Assembly: GCA_029339505.1 (NCBI GenBank)
Contig: JAQISU010000181.1
Span: 604,001 to 668,000 of the forward strand
Source: Unio delphinus
Lineage: Eukaryota > Mollusca > Bivalvia > Unionida > Unionidae
Reading direction: 5' to 3'
DNA: 64,000 nt
In this document: in pieces, positions 1-7,724 of the stretch
How positions within the stretch are numbered: position 1 is the first letter of the stretch
Layout: each line of letters opens with the position of its first letter
Made by a program: the position numbers and the translations under genes
Notes under the pieces: model-generated
What the model was told of the DNA's origin: nothing
Databases searched by the model: none
The model's input: the letters and a program-made list of their open reading frames with translations, nothing else

Positions 1-1
1 T

Positions 2-1126
2 AGATATCTCATTGATGGAAGAGAAATCGAATCTATTGAACGTAAAGTTGATATTGCAACGGGGGTGATCGGGTTAGCGAGATATTCTGATGACTATACT
101 AGATCATCAGGTCCGTCTATGATGTTCGCGAAGGATATTACTGATAACGCCGAACACATCCAATATTCTAGAGTAAAAGCAACACGAGATACAGCAGTTG
201 ATCCAGCACCAGCCGGGTATGTAAGACCACCTGGTACATTTGATGTCATAAATAATATTCCCGGTTACAACCTCGGATTTGCAACACGAGTAGCAGCGTT
301 GCAGGGACAGCGTCGACGGTTTTCATGTGCGATTCCGTTGCATCACATATTTGGATTTTGTAGAAACGTCAGAAAAGTTATCTATGGAGCAAAACATACG
401 GTAGCACTAGTGAGAAAAGGTACTGATGATAATGCAATCTGGCGCGGTGCTGGCGTTGCCGATGGTAAAGTCGTTTTATCAAAACTAACACTGTGGATGC
501 CGGTGTTGACTCCGTCGTTGTCAACAGAACCACGGTTACTATCATTTATGGATCAGGGGGGAAAGAGATTATTAAGTTGGTTGACAACGTCCACAGATAC
601 CATGGATTTTAATATTGATGGTACACTTACATGGCATCTAGCATCAAAACAGGGTATTTCAGCTCCACGTCACATATTTGTTGCGCTACAGAATACTGAG
701 CGATTAAATAATCAAGAACGTTCCCATATGATATTTGATCAAATTGGGTGTAATGACGTCTCGCTGAGAATAAACGGTCAGCAAGAACCATCAGAGGATA
801 TACAACTAAATTACACAGAAAATCATATTGCACGAGTTTATCATAACCTGTTGTCGTATATGGGACGCGATCAAAATGTTGATACTGGTCTACAAATATC
901 ACAGTTGGATTTTAAAAGTTTGTATCCGATTTATTACTTTTCGTTGGAACATCTTGACTTGATGAGACAGTCCGTCGTTGATATACATTTCCGAGCTCGT
1001 GTAACCCGTCCTGGTGGTATTATTAATTATAGAGCGGTGGCTGTCATTCTCAGTGATAAATCAATGCTACTCGAAGGTGTTGGTGGACGAATGAGAGTGA
1101 TAGATGCACCAGTGGAAAATCTGTAA
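2..1126 (+). CDS. Capsid-like protein of a Maverick/Polinton element, 5'-truncated by the window edge
   Basis: The frame is open from position 2 to a TAA at 1124-1126, giving 374 visible residues. The true start lies left of the window, so the in-frame GTG at 65 should not be taken as a start. The motif IPLHHIFGFCR (codons near 330-362), followed by YGAKHTVALVRKG and later by WMPVLTPS, resembles a family I remember as 'F54H12.2-like' proteins, which sit in Maverick-type elements of nematodes, cnidarians and insects. Because of its size, beta-rich look and position upstream of an adenain-like protease, I infer a structural capsid role, possibly the jelly-roll major capsid protein. No internal stop is seen in the visible part. 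The capsid role is inference; the link to Maverick-type elements is firmer. It could also be a minor virion protein. Confidence 0.6.
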   Translation, partial: RYLIDGREIESIERKVDIATGVIGLARYSDDYTRSSGPSMMFAKDITDNAEHIQYSRVKATRDTAVDPAPAGYVRPPGTFDVINNIPGYNLGFATRVAALQGQRRRFSCAIPLHHIFGFCRNVRKVIYGAKHTVALVRKGTDDNAIWRGAGVADGKVVLSKLTLWMPVLTPSLSTEPRLLSFMDQGGKRLLSWLTTSTDTMDFNIDGTLTWHLASKQGISAPRHIFVALQNTERLNNQERSHMIFDQIGCNDVSLRINGQQEPSEDIQLNYTENHIARVYHNLLSYMGRDQNVDTGLQISQLDFKSLYPIYYFSLEHLDLMRQSVVDIHFRARVTRPGGIINYRAVAVILSDKSMLLEGVGGRMRVIDAPVENL

Positions 1127-1176
1127 TTAATTTTCCATCTCTCTCTCTGCGATTTAGAATCAATCTGTTTTGTATA

Positions 1177-1434
1177 ATGTCGTATAATAATATCAATGTC
1201 ACGTTGACACCTGGTCAGTTAAAAAAATTACAATCCAAATCAGCTAAGCAATGTGGAACCACAATAACGCTGAAACCTAATCAAATGAATGGCGGGGGGA
1301 ATAAACTATCGCTGACGAAAACTCAGGTTAATCATTTTAATAAAGCGCTTAAAGAAAAAAAGGGAGTTCAGGTTACTCTTTCTGCGAGCGCGATTAAAAA
1401 ATGGAAAAGACTGGTGGTATATTCCCGCTGTTAG
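1177..1434 (+). CDS. Small Leu/Thr/Lys-rich virion-associated protein, probably frameshifted
   Basis: This 85-residue basic protein starts 50 bases after the upstream stop. It has four spaced copies of a short pattern, hydrophobic-Thr/Ser-Leu-x-x-x-Gln or Ala: VTLTPGQ near residue 8, ITLKPNQ near 30, LSLTKTQ near 44 and VTLSASA near 66. In related Maverick-type elements, as I recall them, this pattern is the N-terminal half of a single protein whose C-terminal half is a Gly/Ala hydrophobic segment beginning GGF/GGI. Here that second half is in the -1 frame (next entry), overlapping by 34 bases. The switch point coincides with six A at 1396-1401. The last residues after that run (WKRLVVYSRC) are probably out-of-frame sequence. 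Function is unknown; a DNA-binding or core role would suit its charge. Confidence 0.55.
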   Translation: MSYNNINVTLTPGQLKKLQSKSAKQCGTTITLKPNQMNGGGNKLSLTKTQVNHFNKALKEKKGVQVTLSASAIKKWKRLVVYSRC

Positions 1435-1637
1435 GTTTGATTCCAGGGTTGATTGCCGCAGCGGCCCCAGCGGTAGCTAAAGCGGCAGCGTTAGGGGCTA
1501 TTGGTACCGCGGCGGGAATGGCACTAAAGAAAGCAACGGGAAAGGGGTATAAAAAAAAGGGGAAAGGTCTAAGACTACCAGGAACCCCGTATTCATGGTA
1601 CAGCGGAAAAGGCCTGAGACTAGGACCGGTTTACTAG
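1401..1637 (+). CDS. Px-like hydrophobic/cationic small virion protein
   Basis: A 78-residue frame starts at the ATG at 1401. Residues 5-42 are Gly/Ala/Ile-rich and hydrophobic enough for membrane interaction; residues 43-78 are Lys/Arg/Gly-rich, with GKGLRL occurring twice (54-59 and 69-74). This layout is like the small Px proteins of adintoviruses and the adenovirus pVI/pX peptides, which are typically processed by the adenain-type protease encoded next door. That comparison rests on composition and position, not on clear residue homology. The start overlaps the previous frame by 34 bases, so it may be translated only as the distal part of that protein, through a frameshift or in an undamaged ancestor. 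The stop is 14 bases before the protease ATG. Confidence 0.55.
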   Translation: MEKTGGIFPLLGLIPGLIAAAAPAVAKAAALGAIGTAAGMALKKATGKGYKKKGKGLRLPGTPYSWYSGKGLRLGPVY

Positions 1638-1651
1638 TGAAAAATCTTCCA

Positions 1652-2074
1652 ATGTCCAATTTTGATTTAATTGATGCTGCTAAAAAGCTCGCGATTAAAA
1701 ACTTTAGAGGTGTTTTTATGAAAGATCAGTTACCGGCACAACCAAATAATGTTGAAACGGGTATTATTAATCTAGATAACAGCGATGGACCTGGAACCCA
1801 CTGGGTTGCATACGCGATTGATCCACGTGGGATTATTTATTTTGACTCATATGGACTAGCGCCTCCGAAGGAATTTAACCGCTATATCCTTGATTTATCA
1901 ACGCGCTTAAAAATACCCCGTTGGTATTCCACGTTACCAACACAAACAATGCTTGACCCACCCATATGTGGCAATGAAGTATTAAACGTACTTGATGCTA
2001 TTTCACGAGAACAAAAACCACCCCATGTAGTAGTGAATGAGTACACTAGCAGTCGTTGGATTGAAAATCTTTGA
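1652..2074 (+). CDS. Adenain-like cysteine protease (maturation protease)
   Basis: The 140-residue product has the order of catalytic residues of adenovirus-type (C5/Ulp1-like) proteases. His50 is in GTHWVAY, the acidic residue Asp65 in YFDSYG, the oxyanion-hole Gln98 in LPTQT, and the nucleophile Cys106 in the ICG motif. Such proteases cleave capsid and core precursors during virion maturation, and they are a hallmark of Maverick/Polinton and adintovirus elements. I chose ATG 1652, which follows the upstream stop by 14 bases; the longer frame from 1595 overlaps the Px-like gene and adds an unrelated basic leader. At 140 residues it is shorter than adenovirus proteases, which run to about 200, but complete through the catalytic core. 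After Cys106-Gly the sequence NEVL departs from the more usual aromatic-rich continuation. No disruption is visible, so it may be intact. Confidence 0.82.
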   Translation: MSNFDLIDAAKKLAIKNFRGVFMKDQLPAQPNNVETGIINLDNSDGPGTHWVAYAIDPRGIIYFDSYGLAPPKEFNRYILDLSTRLKIPRWYSTLPTQTMLDPPICGNEVLNVLDAISREQKPPHVVVNEYTSSRWIENL

Positions 2075-2120
2075 TGAAATCTTTAAGATTTTAAACAGAG
2101 AAAAGATTTCTTTGATAACA

Positions 2121-3128
2121 ATGATTGATATTTGGGGACGACCTTTATCAGCGCTGAAGAAACCGGATACTGATGGAGTTGAAATCAAAGAGGTTAAAAA
2201 ACTAATCGAAGATGAAATAGCCGAAACGTTGAACCTAGCAAGTGTTGATCCTGGTGAAATAGTTGTATTTGGCGATCGTCAGGGTAAATTGAAAACTAGT
2301 AATATTTCCCTCGATGATATTTTAGTTAAACGACGAGACGCAGCAGAGGATACTATCGCGTTATTTTCCGATCAGGGTAAACTCAAACCAGGTGTATTTG
2401 TTTCAACGATCACAGATAAATTAACAACACTCGACAACACGGCGAATTCATTGAAATCGCTCAATGATAAGTTTGACGATCATGTAGTTGTATTTGACCA
2501 GTTTACTGCAATACAAAGAAATATAATTGACAAAATTGATAAACCCATGCTAGAATTGTTTGGAAATCCACCAGTGACCATACCAAAACTCACCTCGATA
2601 AAAGATTCTATGTTGGAACTAGCAACTCTTCAATCTGAATATGAAAAACACGTGAAACAGTTTTCAATGTTTCGTAAAAACATCATTGATAAATTTATTG
2701 GAACCCCATTTGATAAAATTGAAATAATCCTTCCTGATATTAAAAAAGCCATCGATGATCTAAAAACATTCAACAACGCAATGAAGGATGATACAACGAG
2801 GATGATAAGTGTTATTGAAAAAATAAAAATTCCTCATAAGAGCACCAACAATATCGTATACACTATTCAACACGGTTCATTTGCGTGGACTCCCACAACC
2901 AACATTTTACACGTAACCGCAGCCGTCAAGGGTATTTATCGATTAACAATAGTATCACCAACTCAATTCAATATATCATCAAGTAGTTCATCTGGAGTCA
3001 ATAATACAATATCAACGATCATCGACAAGGATGTATCTGAACAGTTCACGATAACGACCGCAGATAGAAATTTAGTCAGGGTTTCAGTAACGTGGTACGT
3101 AGAATTCGTAGTGGATTTAAGTAAATAA
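2121..3128 (+). CDS. Coiled-coil protein with beta-rich C-terminal domain (possible fibre or spike)
   Basis: The frame runs open from 2037, but the first 28 codons overlap the protease gene. The ATG at 2121 avoids the overlap and begins MIDIWGRPL, so I prefer it (335 residues). Residues about 60-230 are rich in Leu/Ile/Lys/Asp with heptad-like spacing (for example SLKSLNDKFDDHV and DDLKTFNNAMKDD), suggesting a long coiled coil. The C-terminal 95 residues switch to short hydrophobic strands (ILHVTAAVKGIYRLTIV ... VSVTWYVEFVVDL) with a six-Ser run at 286-291. That is a plausible beta-sandwich tip. A trimeric fibre or spike would match this layout and the place within a virion-protein cluster. 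I do not recognise the family with certainty, and no enzyme motif is visible. The next gene starts 33 bases downstream. Confidence 0.6.
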   Translation: MIDIWGRPLSALKKPDTDGVEIKEVKKLIEDEIAETLNLASVDPGEIVVFGDRQGKLKTSNISLDDILVKRRDAAEDTIALFSDQGKLKPGVFVSTITDKLTTLDNTANSLKSLNDKFDDHVVVFDQFTAIQRNIIDKIDKPMLELFGNPPVTIPKLTSIKDSMLELATLQSEYEKHVKQFSMFRKNIIDKFIGTPFDKIEIILPDIKKAIDDLKTFNNAMKDDTTRMISVIEKIKIPHKSTNNIVYTIQHGSFAWTPTTNILHVTAAVKGIYRLTIVSPTQFNISSSSSSGVNNTISTIIDKDVSEQFTITTADRNLVRVSVTWYVEFVVDLSK

Positions 3129-3161
3129 TTAAATTGAAAACACTGACGCTGCTAAAATAAG

Positions 3162-3713
3162 ATGACAATCCCTTCAGTGTATCAGTATCGCTATGATCAA
3201 GTCAGAGAATTTCAAACTAAACTCAGCTCGCGCTGTGAGGAGTATCAAATAAAAATAAAAAAATACCAACGAAGAATAACCGCGGTTGATATCTTCGTGT
3301 ATTCGGTGTCGGGCGTAATCACTGCTGCTGGAATAATACTATCTTCGGTTACAATGATTGCTCCGGTCGTAGTTCCAATCGCTATTTCCGCGGTGGCTAC
3401 AATCGCAGGTATATTAACCGGGATCACAAAAAAACTATCATCGTGTAGCCAGAGTAAACTAAACGACTATGTAATTAAATTTCACGTTGCATCTACCGGC
3501 TACTCGCAATTATCCTCGTTGATATCATCGTCACTCGATGACACAACAATATCAGATAGCGAATTCTCAACGATGGCTCAATTGTATAAATCAACAATGC
3601 TGAAATTAGAGCGGAATAATAACAATGACATCACAAGAACTACTTCAACAAATAGTAGAAAATACAACACCGGTGAAAACAAGCATGATATCAATAACCT
3701 CAACGCGTCCTGA
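3162..3713 (+). CDS. Two-helix membrane protein of Maverick-type elements (SLATT-like layout)
   Basis: The product has 183 residues. An N-terminal amphipathic helical region (residues 10-40) is followed by two hydrophobic segments (about 43-62 and 64-88), then a cytosolic-looking helical part containing SSLDDTTISDSEF (123-135). The pattern 'ISKALNDG-ISDEEF' after a twin transmembrane hairpin is one I associate with an unnamed protein family common in invertebrate Maverick-like elements. The overall plan resembles SLATT-type proteins, though homology is unproven. The last 30 or so residues are low-complexity Asn/Thr/Ser and overlap the next gene by 89 bases. This suggests the original stop was near 3620 and has been lost or shifted. 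Its function is unknown; a membrane role in entry or assembly is possible. Confidence 0.55.
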   Translation: MTIPSVYQYRYDQVREFQTKLSSRCEEYQIKIKKYQRRITAVDIFVYSVSGVITAAGIILSSVTMIAPVVVPIAISAVATIAGILTGITKKLSSCSQSKLNDYVIKFHVASTGYSQLSSLISSSLDDTTISDSEFSTMAQLYKSTMLKLERNNNNDITRTTSTNSRKYNTGENKHDINNLNAS

Positions 3714-4662
3714 ATTCAGTGTGAATTTCCCGATCCCCGTTCCCGTGAAAGAGATAGCGCTAGCAAAACTACGAGTGTATCATAGCTGGCCCTATATCAG
3801 ATCGGTAGCATTTGGTGGTCAACAACCAAATAATTCTTTGGTGTTCGCGTGGAAAAATCGTGAAGATGGAACCCCAGACTGGAACGTTGTCTCGTTGCCA
3901 ACTGGGTCATATCAAATCGAACAAATCAATAATGAATTACAACGAAGAATAAAATCTATCACTGGAAAAGAATCAAAGATCGCTATAACGGTTCACGAGC
4001 CGACGTTATCATCTGCGATCGAGATAAAATCTCCTGGATATGTCGTTGATATTTATCAAAGTTCGATCAGATCAGTGTTAGGATGGCCTGAACTACCCCC
4101 ACCTCGACAAAAAGAAACCGTTGATATACCAGAACCTGTAAAATCTGAATACGTCACAGACAATATAAAACCCGATAATCCAATAAAAAGTTATGAAAAC
4201 TACGATGAATTGGAAAGGGGGATGGGGGTATTTAGTCTAACTGGAAGTAACGAAGATATAAATAATCGTTATATGATGATTATATATCATGAAAAATCAA
4301 AGATATATATGATTCGAAATTTTGAAAAGATGAATAATGATTTTTCACTATTGTTAATCTCTCTTAAATCTGGTTCTCTCACCAGAGATGAATTTATCAA
4401 CGTCGTAGAGACGTGTAATAAAATCATCGATGATATGGATATAGTAAATATAAAAATTATTCAAGGAGTATTACATTTTTCCGGCCCAAAATTAAGAACT
4501 GATTTTGCAAATCATTTTAATATCCGCCTTGAACAAATTGGTGATTTTAAACTACCCAGATATAACGTATCAGAACTAAAAAAAAACTTCTCAGTGATGC
4601 CATCGATATCGGGTTTAAGAAAATTCACGATGAATGGAAAAAAACAACATCATCGGAAATAA
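3625..4662 (+). CDS. Penton-like/minor capsid protein, N-terminal part (gene broken)
   Basis: A 345-residue frame. Its first 155 residues match the pattern I associate with a minor capsid protein of invertebrate Maverick-type elements: FSVNFPIPVPVKEIALAKL (31-49), LPTGSYQIEQIN (91-102), then a strand ending SIRSVLGW (147-154). Relatives normally continue within a short distance into a C-terminal beta domain with PPG and LTDQ motifs. Here that domain is found only after a further stretch of about 190 residues and in another frame (4737-5012). Coding character in the original frame fails near the nine-A run at 4578-4586; downstream, the frame of the 4737-5012 segment gives the more protein-like reading. 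The final residues before the TAA at 4660-4662 are therefore probably out of frame. I regard the gene as a pseudogene or as carrying a sequencing indel. Confidence 0.6.
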   Translation: MTSQELLQQIVENTTPVKTSMISITSTRPEFSVNFPIPVPVKEIALAKLRVYHSWPYIRSVAFGGQQPNNSLVFAWKNREDGTPDWNVVSLPTGSYQIEQINNELQRRIKSITGKESKIAITVHEPTLSSAIEIKSPGYVVDIYQSSIRSVLGWPELPPPRQKETVDIPEPVKSEYVTDNIKPDNPIKSYENYDELERGMGVFSLTGSNEDINNRYMMIIYHEKSKIYMIRNFEKMNNDFSLLLISLKSGSLTRDEFINVVETCNKIIDDMDIVNIKIIQGVLHFSGPKLRTDFANHFNIRLEQIGDFKLPRYNVSELKKNFSVMPSISGLRKFTMNGKKQHHRK

Positions 4663-4736
4663 AAACCCTTAAACACAATAATGATCCAGAAGGCGGCGGT
4701 AAACATATCGCTCCGAATAATGTAAATATATCCTAG

Positions 4737-5012
4737 GTGATAGCGCTGAATTTAGTATGTGATGGTATCGAAGGCAGCTATCAAATAAATCTTGAGCAAT
4801 CAAATCAAGCTCCGCAGGGATATATTTTATATTCATTTGCACCAACGGCTCCTCCAGGATTTCTAATTATTGAAGACCCAACTAATCCAGTCTTTATGCG
4901 ATGTCATAATAATTCTTTAACGAGAATTAATTTCAAACTCACTGACCAATCTAATAATTTGATTGATCTGCGAGGTGAAGTTTTGCAAATTAGTCTGTTT
5001 GTAAAGTCCTGA
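4737..5012 (+). pseudogene. C-terminal domain remnant of the penton-like/minor capsid gene
   Basis: The 91 codons begin directly after a TAG at 4734-4736 and have no ATG at the start, only GTG. The content matches the C-terminal domain of the same family as the preceding gene: CDGIEGSYQ (8-16), an APPG motif (38-41), LTDQ (68-71) and DLRGE (77-81). The frame is also open and protein-like from about 4587 to 4733. So two lesions separate this domain from its N-terminal part: a one-base shift at the A run and the amber codon. It is unlikely to be an independent gene. The stop TGA at 5010-5012 lies at the loop of the first 3' hairpin. Confidence 0.6.
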
Positions 5013-5020
5013 AAGGACTT
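5004..5020 (+). other. Perfect 7-bp hairpin over the last stop codon
   Basis: AAGTCCT-GAA-AGGACTT forms a perfect seven-base stem with a three-base loop. The TGA stop of the last frame spans the stem-loop boundary. It is the first of four hairpins in 130 bases. Confidence 0.7.
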
Positions 5021-5028
5021 CATCGTGA

Positions 5029-5043
5029 AAATTCTTCGAATTT
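5029..5043 (+). other. 6-bp hairpin (AAATTC/GAATTT, loop TTC)
   Basis: AAATTC-TTC-GAATTT gives a perfect six-base stem with a three-base loop, nine bases after the previous hairpin. The flanking TTCATCGTGAAA-like words at 5019-5030 and 5055-5066 are direct repeats. Confidence 0.55.
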
Positions 5044-5044
5044 C

Positions 5045-5074
5045 AACAATGATTTTCATCGTGAAAAAATTGTT
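5045..5074 (+). other. Two-part hairpin after the penton-like gene
   Basis: The outer arms AACAAT (5045-5050) and ATTGTT (5069-5074) enclose the inner arms TTTTCA (5053-5058) and TGAAAA (5062-5067) with loop TCG. This makes twelve pairs with one small internal bulge. Confidence 0.65.
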
Positions 5075-5098
5075 AACGCATAGCAGCAGCGTGGGTGA

Positions 5099-5131
5099 AC
5101 GCCAACAAGGATGTCGGCGTCATTTTTTTTT
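5099..5131 (+). terminator. Hairpin followed by nine T: terminator-like 3' end signal
   Basis: ACGCCAAC (5099-5106) pairs with GTCGGCGT (5113-5120), with one A/C mismatch and a six-base loop. Two bases later comes a run of nine T (5123-5131). The shape is that of an intrinsic terminator. In an animal-integrated viral element this might instead mark a viral transcript end; use in the host is not shown. Confidence 0.45.
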
Positions 5132-5308
5132 CCTGAATTTTTTCATATTTTTTTAAAATATTTTGCTTAAATTATTAAACAAATTTAATTTAATATTTTC
5201 AAGGAGGCCTCAGTTTACTAAATTGAGGCGTATTAAGCAATTTCGAGAAAGTCTCAGTTTGCTAAATTGAAGCTTATAAAAGTTGGTCTGTTCACACCCT
5301 CTGCTGCT
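5132..5308. other. AT-rich terminal segment of the element with repeated GCCTCAGTTT motif
   Basis: There is no open frame. AT-rich sequence (5132-5200) is followed by an imperfect direct repeat of CTCAGTTTRCTAAATTGA at 5210-5226 and 5253-5270. The first copy sits in a ten-pair hairpin (5207-5229, one G-T pair, loop ACT). Homology to the satellite starts at about 5309, so this is the last sequence assignable to the viral element or to unique flank. I could not recognise a terminal inverted repeat because the other end of the element lies outside the window. Confidence 0.5.
5275..5282 (+). promoter_or_regulatory. TATA-box-like TATAAAAG
   Basis: TATAAAAG stands 34 bases before the satellite boundary and just after the second CTCAGTTT repeat. 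It matches the eukaryotic TATA consensus. No gene follows it on the plus strand here, so it may be fortuitous or a remnant of a terminal-repeat promoter. Confidence 0.3.
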
Positions 5309-5594
5309 CTTATTTTTAATATTTCTTCTTTTTCATGACACTATTCACAAAACAGGGCGTAAGTATAATCTCTTGATCTAATTGTATTACTTCTATTAAA
5401 CAATCATCTAACACAGAAGAAAAGAGAAGAAAGTTTAAATTTATCTGCAGAATTATTCCTAAGGAAATCGGAAAGGAAACATTAATGGAACAGTTACATA
5501 CGATTAAAGCATTCTACACGACTTTGATTTAACTATTTCATTGTTTATTTTATTTTCCTATTTTATTCATCTAATTTTGTTTGATTTAGTTTCT

Positions 5595-5680
5595 TCCTTG
5601 ACCATTAATACTGGCTGCCATGTAAAGCCTATTGTGTGCTTAAAAATGGCGTTGAACCCTACAACAATAATAATAAATCT
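5595..5680 (+). mobile_element. SINE copy 1, 3' fragment (S type)
   Basis: Only the part from CTTCCTTGACC to the ACAACAATAATAA tail is present; the tRNA-like head is missing because of the 5593 joint. Confidence 0.7.
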
Positions 5681-6168
5681 TTCAATGACCTGTTTCATAT
5701 TGACTTTTGATATTTCTTTTATTTCCATGACATCTTTTACAAAACAGATGGAAAGAATGGATTCTTTATATTATTGTATTATGTTCTCTAAAGAGTCATT
5801 TAATAGATGGAAGAAATTAGTACAAAATATTATTTTATGTGCAAAAGAATCCCCTAGGAAACAGAGAGGAAAAATAATAGGAAACATTTCAAATAGAAAA
5901 CAGTCATAACCTTACTCTTCAATAACTACTCTTAATTCATGGAAAGGAGATGATTACAGTGTTATACATATCTTTGATATTAATTTTCCGTTTATTTTAT
6001 TTTCATTTCTAAGACAATTTCTGTTTTATACATGCAATATTTTAACATCAGTGTCTTTTCTTTAAGTATTGTCATCTTGTGAATATGTCCTGATAATATA
6101 AATCCTTCAAATTCATTAGGACCTCATCAGTATTGAATTATTTATTTTGTCATTACTTCGAGACTGGA

Positions 6169-6274
<106 letters not shown>

Positions 6275-6430
6275 CAGTTGCTTGCTTTAGTCTTTTGATT
6301 CTTTTTTGAAATTATGTCATTGATTCAAGTTTTTCCGGCTGCATTTTATGACTTTTTTGATGCATATCAATTCTGTGTCTAAATGAATTGTATATTTTCA
6401 TCACTCATAGACTGAAGCTGACTAAGAACC

Positions 6431-6694
6431 ATTCGAATGGAGGGCTTAGTATCAACTTTACTTGTCAGCTGTAGGATTCATTTTTTCATCCATTCAGACA
6501 TATACGCATGCACATAAAGATTCATTAATCTTTAGATAAATACATGTATAGAAGTATTGGCATGCATGCAGACTATTCGTTTTAGTAAAATATAGCCATC
6601 CATCACTGGCTAAATGCTTTAAATGTATATATATTTCTATAATAATGAATGTTACTACTGACAAGTAAAGTTGGTACTAAGCCCTCCATTCGAA
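6431..6694. repeat. Foldback in half A, copy 1
   Basis: The left arm starts ATTCGAATGGAGGGCTTAG and the right arm ends CTAAGCCCTCCATTCGAA. Arms are about 50 bases with a few mismatches, around a loop of about 160 bases. Confidence 0.8.
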
Positions 6695-7464
6695 CCCTGC
6701 ATCATATTATACCCTTGTGTTCTCCTCTATTACCCTTTCAATGTGTCATATCGTATTCCTGATTTTTGATATTTCTTCTTTTTCATGACACCCTTCGCAA
6801 AACAGAGCGTAAGTATTATCTCTTGATATAATTGTATTACTTCTACTAAACAATCATCTAAGACAGCACAAAAGAGTAGAAAGTTTGATTTTATGTGCAG
6901 AATTATTCCTAAGGAAATCGGAAAGGAAAAATAATGGAACAGATTCATAAGATTAAAGCATTCTACACGACTTTGATTTAACTATTTCATTGTTTTTTTT
7001 ATTTTCCTCTTTTATTCATCTAATCTTGTTTGAGGTAATTTAAAAGACTGAGTGCTATCCAGCAGTTTATTATGACTTTCCTGATATATATATCCATTCA
7101 GTGCCTGATAATATAGTGTATTTTTATCAAGTACATGCTGAATATGACTAATATGCAGAAATTCATATTTATATGCACATGTTCATCCATGCATCCATGA
7201 AAATATGCACATAAATATTCATTCATCTTTAGATAAATATATGTATGCAAATATAGTCGCATCATATCTGTGTCATCAAGTTCTTTGTTTTACATGCAGA
7301 CTATTCTAGTTAGTGAAATATAGCAATAGAAACTGATTGCATTAAATTAATATACTTCAGTTATTATAGACCATATACCTGATACGTAAGGTTGATACTA
7401 TGCTAAACATTGGAGCCCCCCCAGCATACTATATCATTGTGTTCCTCTCTATTCCCCTTTGAAT

Positions 7465-7724
7465 GGGGAGCCCAGAGGGACTGAATTGTCAAAAGCGCTC
7501 TGTTATGGATCACTGCCATCTCAACTCTGTCTTCATTAGTTCAAGTCTCAGAGTCTGCCAATTTGGGTGTGTGAGAAATGTTGCCAGTAGCTTCTTGTTG
7601 GTCAGTGTTTCTTTCCAGGGATTTTTCTCGGTTTTACCTCCGCCATTAATACTGGCTGCCATATAAAGCCTATTGTGTGCTGAAAAATGGTGTCGAAACT
7701 TACAACAACAACAACAACAGCAAC
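7465..7724 (+). mobile_element. SINE copy 2 (T type)
   Basis: Full length. The B-box region reads AGTTCAAGTCT (first G changed to A). The tail is (ACA)n with CAGCAA. The target word before it is CCCTTTGAATG and after it CCCATTCAATG. Confidence 0.75.

Noticed and set aside
627..902. 91-codon minus-strand frame within the capsid-like gene
   Set aside because: Shadow of the plus-strand gene; no upstream or downstream partner and no recognisable features.
1595..1651. Longer start for the protease
   Set aside because: It would overlap the Px-like gene and add a basic leader unrelated to the family; ATG 1652 follows the upstream stop directly.
5541..5909. 122-codon plus-strand frame at the left end of the array
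   Set aside because: It spans the half-A/SINE deletion joint and so is a chance product of the rearrangement.
6431..6694. MITE transposon explanation for the foldback
   Set aside because: The loop and right arm are ordinary satellite sequence found in all units; only the left arm is new, and I see no target duplication around the structure.
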